From the NCBI GenBank assembly GCA_030688705.1, contig JAUYJH010000144.1, forward strand, positions 1 to 11,151: 11,151 nucleotides of DNA, written 5' to 3'. A program made the translations under genes and the position numbers. Of this stretch, positions 6,326 to 11,151 are shown piece after piece (the stretch's first letter is position 1; every line of letters begins with the position of its first letter). Origin of the DNA: Deltaproteobacteria bacterium. GTDB taxonomy: Bacteria; UBA10199; SPLOWO2-01-44-7. Under the pieces are notes generated by a model. The model had not been told where the DNA came from, made no database searches, and saw only the letters and a program-made list of their open reading frames with translations.

Positions 6326-7923
6326 CATAATTTCACCACTCCATAATCATAAGGCTTGCCGGTAACCGTCGGTATTTCGGGAAAATTATGTTCCGTCGGC
6401 GGCGAAGCAATTTGCCACTCGAGCGTCTTGCCACCCCACGGATTCGCCGGCGCTTTTCCAGGCAAAAACAACGACCGGATAAAATAAAAGGCCATGAGCG
6501 CAAACCCGGCCAATAAAAACCACGAACCGATCGTCGAAATCATGTTGAGCCCGGCATATTCCGGCGGATAATCATAGTAGCGCCGCGGCATTCCCAAATA
6601 GCCGAGGAAAAATTGGGTGAAGAAAGTCATGTTGAAGCCGATAAAAATCAGCCCCCACGAAATTTTGGCGGACCATTCGTGGACCATTTTGCCGAACATT
6701 TTGGGCCACCAATAATGCAAACCGGCCAAAAGCCCCATGACCGTTCCCCCCATCATCACATAGTGAAAATGGGCCACCACAAAATAGGTGTCGTGGAGAT
6801 GGACATCCACAGACAAAGCCGCCAGGAAAAGCCCCGTCAAACCGCCGATGGTGAACATGAAAAGAAACGAGAGGGCGTAAAGCATCGGCGTTTTGAGAGA
6901 AATGGAGCCCTTATATAATGTTGCGGTCCAGTTGAAAACCTTGATGGCGGTGGGAATGGCCACAAACATCGTCAAAACGGAAAACAACATGTTGGCCAAG
7001 TCCGATTGTCCGCTCACGAACATATGGTGCCCCCAGACCAAAAAGCTGATCCCCGCGATGGCCAGGCTGGAATAGGCAATCGCCTTGTAGCCGAAAATAT
7101 GCTTGCGGGCGAAAACCGGAATCACTTCGGAAATAATCCCCATTCCCGGAAGAATCATGATGTAGACCGCCGGATGGGAGTAAAACCAGAAGAAGTGCTG
7201 GAACAAAACGGCATCCCCCCCCAATGCGGGGTCAAAAATGCCGATTTTCAAAAGCCTCTCCATGATCAAAAGCAGCGTGGTGATGCCGATCACCGGCGTT
7301 GCCAGCACCTGAATAATCGCGGTGGCATAAATCGCCCAGACAAAAAGGGGCATTCTGTGAAACGTCATCCCCGGACAGCGGAGTTTGTGGACCGTCACGA
7401 TAAAATTGAGCCCGGTCAAAATGGAGGAAAACCCCATGACAAAAACGCCCAGGGTGATCAGAACAACGCTCGTATTACTGCGAATGCTGTACGGTGTGTA
7501 AAAAGTCCAGCCGGTGTCGGCCCCGTGAGCCATCAAGGCCCAGACCGACAGCGCCGCGCCGGCAATGAAAATATAATAGCTGGCAAGATTAAGCCGCGGA
7601 AACGCGACGTCTTTGGCCCCGATCATGATCGGCAGAAAGAAATTCCCAAGCGCCGCCGGAATAATGGGAATAATGAACATAAAAATCATGATGGCGCCGT
7701 GATACGTGAAAAATTTATTGTAGGTATCGGCGCTCATCAGGGTAAGGCCCGGCGTCATCAGCTCCAGGCGGATGAGGAGGGCAAAAATGCCGCCGACAAA
7801 AAAGAAGGTCATCGAAGTGGCCATATACATAAGACCGATCCGTTTATGATCAACCGTGGTCAGCCAAGACCGCAACCCCTTTGGATGCGTTAAATAATTT
7901 CCGACTTCTGCATGTCCACTCAT
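6325..7923 (-). CDS. coxA: Cytochrome c oxidase subunit I, A2-type haem-copper oxidase
   Basis: Catalytic subunit that reduces O2 to water and pumps protons. All metal ligands are visible in the 532 residues: low-spin haem a by H75 (YHGAIMIF) and H387; haem a3 by H385 (both in HDTYFVVAHFHYVM); CuB by H250, H299 and H300 (GHHMFVSG). Tyr254, the cross-linked residue, is in HPAVY. The K-channel lysine is K328 (PTAIKVF). The D-channel entrance D105 (GAKDVAFPRLN) is kept, but the usual Glu of helix VI is absent and replaced by Y248-S249 before H250, the hallmark of A2-type oxidases such as Rhodothermus caa3. GGAGGAG lies 9 bases before the ATG. It follows coxB after 20 bases. Confidence 0.98.
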   Translation of the reverse strand: MSGHAEVGNYLTHPKGLRSWLTTVDHKRIGLMYMATSMTFFFVGGIFALLIRLELMTPGLTLMSADTYNKFFTYHGAIMIFMFIIPIIPAALGNFFLPIMIGAKDVAFPRLNLASYYIFIAGAALSVWALMAHGADTGWTFYTPYSIRSNTSVVLITLGVFVMGFSSILTGLNFIVTVHKLRCPGMTFHRMPLFVWAIYATAIIQVLATPVIGITTLLLIMERLLKIGIFDPALGGDAVLFQHFFWFYSHPAVYIMILPGMGIISEVIPVFARKHIFGYKAIAYSSLAIAGISFLVWGHHMFVSGQSDLANMLFSVLTMFVAIPTAIKVFNWTATLYKGSISLKTPMLYALSFLFMFTIGGLTGLFLAALSVDVHLHDTYFVVAHFHYVMMGGTVMGLLAGLHYWWPKMFGKMVHEWSAKISWGLIFIGFNMTFFTQFFLGYLGMPRRYYDYPPEYAGLNMISTIGSWFLLAGFALMAFYFIRSLFLPGKAPANPWGGKTLEWQIASPPTEHNFPEIPTVTGKPYDYGVVKL

Positions 7924-7943
7924 TGTTTTATTCTCCTCCCCCT

Positions 7944-8954
7944 CTATTTCAAACTTTTTATATAAGCGATCAACGCATTCATCTCTTCCTCGCTGATCTG
8001 CCCCTTGAAAGTCGGCATAATCGGCTGATAACCTTTTACAATCCGCGCTTGCGGCTCATTAACAGACTGGCGGATATAATTTTCATCCACTTTTGTTTTT
8101 TTGCCGTCGGTCAATTCCACTTCTTTCCCAAAAATTTTATTGACAGCCGGACCCACGCCCGCGGCACCGGTCACGCTATGGCATGCGGTACATCCCTTGC
8201 TGGCAAAAAGTCCTCGTCCCTTATCAGCGAGAGAGATTTTTTCGCCGACCGTTACATCTGGCTGTTGGTCCATAGTCCCTTGTCCATGGTCCATGGTCCT
8301 TTTTCCCACCGGCAGTTTTCCCGTCATCTGCCACCGTTCAAAATCGTCTTGCTCCAAAACTTTCACTTTGCCCAGCATGGCGGAGTGGGCCGTGCCGCAA
8401 TACTCGGCGCAAAAAATCGGAAATTCCCCAGCCCGATTCGCCACAAACCAAAGATTCGTATAGGATTTTGGAAGAACATCCTGTTTGATTCTAAAATCGG
8501 GAATGTACAGACTGTGGAGGACATCCTCTGAAGTCATGATCAGACTGACCGCTTTATCTTTGGGAACAATCAGTTCGTTGGTCAACATTTTTCCATCGGC
8601 ATACTGAAATTGCCAAAGCCACTGCCTGCCGATCACGTTGACCTCAAAGGCATCGTGCGGGGGGTTTTTCATGGCTTTGTAATCGACCCACCCCCAGTAA
8701 AAAATCACCATCACCACCACCAGCAGAAAAAAGGCGACCCCCAATTCCAGCTTGGTGTGGCCCGTGATATAAGCCGTTCTGTTTTCGGGGATTTTTTTAC
8801 GCCAATACTTGAAAGTAAAAAGAACCATGCCGAAAACGATAATTAAAAAGCTGATGATGCTGAACCAGAGGATAAAATCAAAAAGGCGGTCGACCACCGG
8901 CGCAAAATTGGAGGCCTGCTCCAGACGCCATTGGAATAAAAGCAGACTAAGCAT
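7944..8954 (-). CDS. coxB: Cytochrome c oxidase subunit II with C-terminal cytochrome c (caa3 type)
   Basis: Accepts electrons at CuA and passes them to haem a of CoxA. Two transmembrane helices (about residues 25-48 and 70-89) precede a periplasmic cupredoxin domain with all CuA ligands: H147, C182, E184, C186, H190 and M193 (CAEYCGTAHSAM). The aromatic patch QWLWQFQY at 111-118 is the usual electron entry region. A C-terminal cytochrome c follows with CTACH at 255-259 and Met313 as likely axial ligand, making this a caa3 oxidase. Residues 219-230, in the linker between the two domains, are encoded by a 33-bp heptamer repeat. The start overlaps the sco stop by eight bases, with AGGAGG nine bases upstream inside sco, so translation is coupled. 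Confidence 0.97.
   Translation of the reverse strand: MLSLLLFQWRLEQASNFAPVVDRLFDFILWFSIISFLIIVFGMVLFTFKYWRKKIPENRTAYITGHTKLELGVAFFLLVVVMVIFYWGWVDYKAMKNPPHDAFEVNVIGRQWLWQFQYADGKMLTNELIVPKDKAVSLIMTSEDVLHSLYIPDFRIKQDVLPKSYTNLWFVANRAGEFPIFCAEYCGTAHSAMLGKVKVLEQDDFERWQMTGKLPVGKRTMDHGQGTMDQQPDVTVGEKISLADKGRGLFASKGCTACHSVTGAAGVGPAVNKIFGKEVELTDGKKTKVDENYIRQSVNEPQARIVKGYQPIMPTFKGQISEEEMNALIAYIKSLK
8267..8299. repeat. 33-bp heptamer array in coxB
   Basis: Five tandem 7-mers, the last truncated to 5 bp: GGTCCAT, AGTCCCT, TGTCCAT, GGTCCAT, GGTCC. It is in frame in the linker between the CuA and cytochrome c domains. It belongs to the same GGTCCNT family, with the same total length and final truncation, as the coxD array at 4718-4750. 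Confidence 0.95.
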
Positions 8955-9828
8955 TGTGTTGCTTCCTCCTCAAACGGATGAAAAGATACCCCAAACCCAA
9001 AAGGGTCGCGGCACCGGCCCCTTTCATCAGGTTACTCGCAAAAAGTCCATACTTGCTCGCTTTGGGATCGTAGCGAAAACAAAAAAGAAGGACTTGATCG
9101 GTAAAGGTGCCGATTTTTCCCTCGGATGATTCGACCAAAGCCAATCTTAAATCGCGCGGATTAAATTGAATCCCCTGCAAAACGCGGGCGACTTTTCCCT
9201 CCGGCGTTGCGATAAAAAGGGCCGCGGCATGGGCGTATTGTTTTTCCTGTTCGTCATAGCGATATTGGAAACCGACCGATGCCGCCAATTTCTGGATATT
9301 TTCCTCCTGCCCAACCAAGAAATGCCAGCCTTGAGACGCCTGCGGACGCCCGTATTCTTTCAGATACGCCTCTTTTTTTTGCAGGGCGAGCGCCGGCGTC
9401 TCTTGAGGGTTGATGCTGACGGCGACAAAATCAAACTCTTGGCCGATGCTCATCGGAACTTTTTGCAAGCCCTCGATCGCCCCATTCAGCAGAAACGTGC
9501 ACAGATTGGGGCACTCATAATAAACCAGCGCCAGAATGACCGGCTTTTTCTCCTTAAAAAAACTCCCCAAGGCCACCGTCTCGCCATGCTCATTTTGAAA
9601 AGTAAGATCGAGCGGCAGCATCTCGCCCAGCTTTGGGGTAACGCCGACGCCCTGAAGCTCGGTGGGGACGGGTTCGGCGGCCCTAATAGAAAAAACGGAG
9701 AACAGAGAACAGAGACACAGAAAACAGAGAACACAGAACGGAGAACGGGAATCCGTTTTACGTTTTCCGTTTTCCGTGTCTCCGTGTCTCCGGTCTTCAG
9801 TCTTCAGTCTTCGGTCTTCAGTTTTCAT
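8947..9828 (-). CDS. sco1: SCO1/SenC-family copper chaperone for the CuA site
   Basis: Sco proteins are membrane-anchored thioredoxin-fold proteins that deliver copper to, or reduce, the CuA site of subunit II. The copper ligands are C106 and C110 (ECPNLC) and H200 (QYAHAAALF). A C-terminal helix at about 269-286 followed by RLRRK anchors the protein, as in other Sco proteins of ACIII-caa3 clusters. The start at 9828 (293 residues) is chosen because its ATG shares the ATGA overlap with the actF stop and GGAG lies 13 bases upstream; a longer reading to 10032 runs through actF. Residues 3-45, covering the signal peptide's n-region and hydrophobic Cys/Phe/Leu-rich core (31-47), are encoded by a palindromic heptamer repeat. 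Likely cleavage follows RAA at 49-51. Confidence 0.95.
   Translation of the reverse strand: MKTEDRRLKTEDRRHGDTENGKRKTDSRSPFCVLCFLCLCSLFSVFSIRAAEPVPTELQGVGVTPKLGEMLPLDLTFQNEHGETVALGSFFKEKKPVILALVYYECPNLCTFLLNGAIEGLQKVPMSIGQEFDFVAVSINPQETPALALQKKEAYLKEYGRPQASQGWHFLVGQEENIQKLAASVGFQYRYDEQEKQYAHAAALFIATPEGKVARVLQGIQFNPRDLRLALVESSEGKIGTFTDQVLLFCFRYDPKASKYGLFASNLMKGAGAATLLGLGYLFIRLRRKQHNA
9695..9822. repeat. Composite heptamer palindrome encoding the Sco N-terminus
   Basis: Three parts are seen on the plus strand. Positions 9695-9750 are degenerate heptamers of the ACAGAGA/ACGGAGA kind. Positions 9752-9791 are TCCGTTT/TCCGTGT-type heptamers that pair imperfectly with the first part as an inverted repeat. 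Positions 9792-9822 are GGTCTTC, AGTCTTC, AGTCTTC, GGTCTTC, AGT. The whole block is in frame in sco and covers codons 3-45. Confidence 0.92.
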
Positions 9829-11009
9829 TGATGATGATTCACTCCTTCCAGCAATCTTGGATCCTTCATCGGCACCATGGGGATTTTTTGCATCACCCAG
9901 GTCACGCTTAAAACAAACAGCCCCATAAACCCCAGAAACAGGCCGATCTCCTGCCACCCGAAAACCGGCTTCGCGTTGAGCATCGGATAGACTATCCAGT
10001 AACAATCGAGCCACTGCATGGCCAAAACCCAAACCGACACAAAGAGAAGATAGTTTTCATGCCGCTTGGCGGGCCTTGAAATCAACAGAAAAAACGGGAT
10101 AACGAATTTGCCGAAAAGCAGGGCCAAGGCCACGGGCATCCAGGCTCCCTCCGTGCGACGGATCATAAACCCCGTCTCTTCGGGAAGGTTTCCGTACCAG
10201 ATCAGCATATATTGCGAGAACGCGATGTAGGCCCAAAAAACGCAAAAGGCGAACATCAATTTGCCCAAGTCGTGCAGATGATTTTCGTTCACCACATGGG
10301 CCAACACCCCCTGCCGGCGCAAAACGATCACAAAAATAATAATCATCGCCATGCTCGAATAAAACATTCCCGCGAAGGTATAGACGCCGAAAATGGTCGA
10401 AAACCAGTGGGGCTCCAAAGACATGAAAAGATCGAAACTCGCCATCGTGAAACTCACAGCGAAAACAAGAATAAAAATCGCGGAAATTTTCCGGTTTTTG
10501 GAAAGGGCCGACGCCTCGCCGTCTTTTTTAAGTAAAAGCAGACCGGCCCCGAACCAAAGCGCCAAAAACAGGATATTGCGGATCACAAAAAACGGCATGT
10601 TCAAATAGGGGGTTTTTCCCTTGAGTATCGGATCGGCCATCACAACGGCATGATGGGTCCATTCATATAAATGATGGGTCCCCGCGAAAAGAATCAGCAA
10701 CAAAACCAGAGCCACCGGCAAAAACCCCAGAAACGAGGCGGGAACGCGGCGAAGCGGGGTCGACCAGACAGAGGTGGTGATGTATTGAAGGGCTACAAAA
10801 AAGACCCCGGAAACGCCCAAACACATCCAGTAAAAATAGTTGAGCAGATAATTGTGCCAGGCACGATCGGCATCCATTTTAAGACTGACCAAAAAAGTGA
10901 TCGCCCCGACGGCAACAAGCCCCAGCCAAACCAAATGCGCTTTGAACGACATTTGGAATCGCGGAGGAGCCGGAATTTCTTTTACGCTTCTGTAATGTTT
11001 GTGTTCCAT
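9825..11009 (-). CDS. actF: Alternative complex III subunit ActF (quinol:cytochrome c oxidoreductase membrane subunit)
   Basis: ActF and its paralogue ActC are NrfD-like polytopic proteins that form the membrane core of alternative complex III, which oxidises quinol and hands electrons to c-type haems. The 394 residues contain about ten transmembrane helices, with a short polar N-terminus and a loop between helices 2 and 3 (residues about 75-90). The length and the gene order actF, sco, coxB, coxA, coxC, coxD match known ACIII-caa3 clusters, which supports the ActF assignment over ActC; actABCDE would lie beyond the right edge. No Shine-Dalgarno sequence precedes the ATG at 11009 because an AT-rich repeat abuts it. 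The stop overlaps the sco start (ATGA). Confidence 0.88.
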   Translation of the reverse strand: MEHKHYRSVKEIPAPPRFQMSFKAHLVWLGLVAVGAITFLVSLKMDADRAWHNYLLNYFYWMCLGVSGVFFVALQYITTSVWSTPLRRVPASFLGFLPVALVLLLILFAGTHHLYEWTHHAVVMADPILKGKTPYLNMPFFVIRNILFLALWFGAGLLLLKKDGEASALSKNRKISAIFILVFAVSFTMASFDLFMSLEPHWFSTIFGVYTFAGMFYSSMAMIIIFVIVLRRQGVLAHVVNENHLHDLGKLMFAFCVFWAYIAFSQYMLIWYGNLPEETGFMIRRTEGAWMPVALALLFGKFVIPFFLLISRPAKRHENYLLFVSVWVLAMQWLDCYWIVYPMLNAKPVFGWQEIGLFLGFMGLFVLSVTWVMQKIPMVPMKDPRLLEGVNHHQ

Positions 11010-11013
11010 AATT

Positions 11014-11151
11014 TTCTAAAATTCTAAATCCTAAATTCTAAATCCTAAACAAATTCTAATTTTCCAAATTTTAATGTTCCAAATGGTTTGTAATTTGGAT
11101 TTTAGAGATTGGAATTTGTTTAGAATTTAGGATTTCGTGCTTAGAATTTTC
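11014..11151. repeat. AT-rich palindrome upstream of actF (runs off the right edge)
   Basis: The left arm contains TTCTAAA, TTCTAAA, TCCTAAA, TTCTAAA, TCCTAAA (11014-11049, one extra A after the first unit), then CAAATTCTAATTTTCCAAATT. The right arm, from about 11086, contains TTTGGATT, TTGGAATTTGTTTAGAATTT and ends AGAATTTTC, pairing imperfectly with the left arm. It is the same family as 6195-6325, sharing the CTAAAC-AAATTC core. It begins four bases upstream of the actF ATG. Confidence 0.88.

Noticed and set aside
7006..7893. Long plus-strand open frame (295 codons) antisense to coxA
   Set aside because: It mirrors the codon structure of coxA, whose full set of metal ligands is clear, and its product is a His/Asn/Lys/Arg-rich sequence typical of antisense shadows.
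2475..9822. Repeats as assembly or sequencing artefacts
   Set aside because: Units within each array are diverged, reading frames stay open through four separate arrays, and the arrays fall at domain boundaries, which artefacts would not do; read mapping would settle it.
9166..9831. 221-codon plus-strand open frame antisense to sco
   Set aside because: It is antisense to a clearly identified Sco protein; its C-terminal part only reflects translation of the heptamer repeat from the other strand.
9829..10032. N-terminal extension of the Sco protein by 68 residues
   Set aside because: These codons overlap actF in another frame; the ATG at 9828 in the ATGA overlap with a GGAG upstream is the better start, and the extension resembles no Sco N-terminus.

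Overview
The window looks like a chromosomal segment of an aerobic, Gram-negative bacterium related to the Deltaproteobacteria in the broad sense, probably an uncultivated lineage. Three things point there: the 5' part of the 16S rRNA, the mid-range GC content, and a respiratory cluster that places an ActF-type subunit of alternative complex III (ACIII) beside a caa3 oxidase. That arrangement is known from Rhodothermus, Myxococcus-like bacteria and Bacteroidetes. Placement below phylum level needs a 16S search.

Almost everything is on the minus strand, so the genes read from right to left. At the right edge is actF (ACIII quinol:cytochrome c oxidoreductase subunit; actA-E would lie beyond the window). 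It is followed by a Sco copper chaperone, coxB (CuA plus cytochrome c), coxA (haem-copper catalytic subunit with the A2-type Tyr-Ser motif), coxC, and an unusual coxD fused to two cytochrome c domains. These six genes run from about 11009 to 4324 and form a quinol-to-oxygen electron path: quinol to ACIII, then c haems, CuA, haem a, and haem a3/CuB. Left of them is a compact Phd/RelE-type toxin-antitoxin pair with its own sigma70-like promoter. Next come a plus-strand gene of unknown function, then ctaA and ctaB, which make haem A for CoxA. The left end (1-823) is the first half of a 16S rRNA gene, with a boxA-containing leader and a possible promoter upstream.

The most unusual feature is a set of short composite repeats scattered through the respiratory cluster. 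Most are built from 7-bp tandem units (GGTCCNT, RGTCTTC, TCCGTTT/AGARAAC-like, TYCTAAA); one is built from 8-bp units (GTACGACA). Most are arranged as long imperfect inverted repeats. Two heptamer arrays of exactly 33 bp sit in frame in domain linkers of coxB and coxD. A 77-bp octamer palindrome sits in frame in a loop of ctaA. A heptamer palindrome encodes most of the signal peptide of the Sco protein. AT-rich heptamer palindromes fill the coxA-coxC gap and the region upstream of actF. A different palindromic repeat (TGTCATTCTGAG...CTCAGGATGACA) fills the coxC-coxD gap, and a partial relative lies upstream of the 16S gene. This looks like a family of expanding or mobile elements that are tolerated, and perhaps reused, inside coding sequence.
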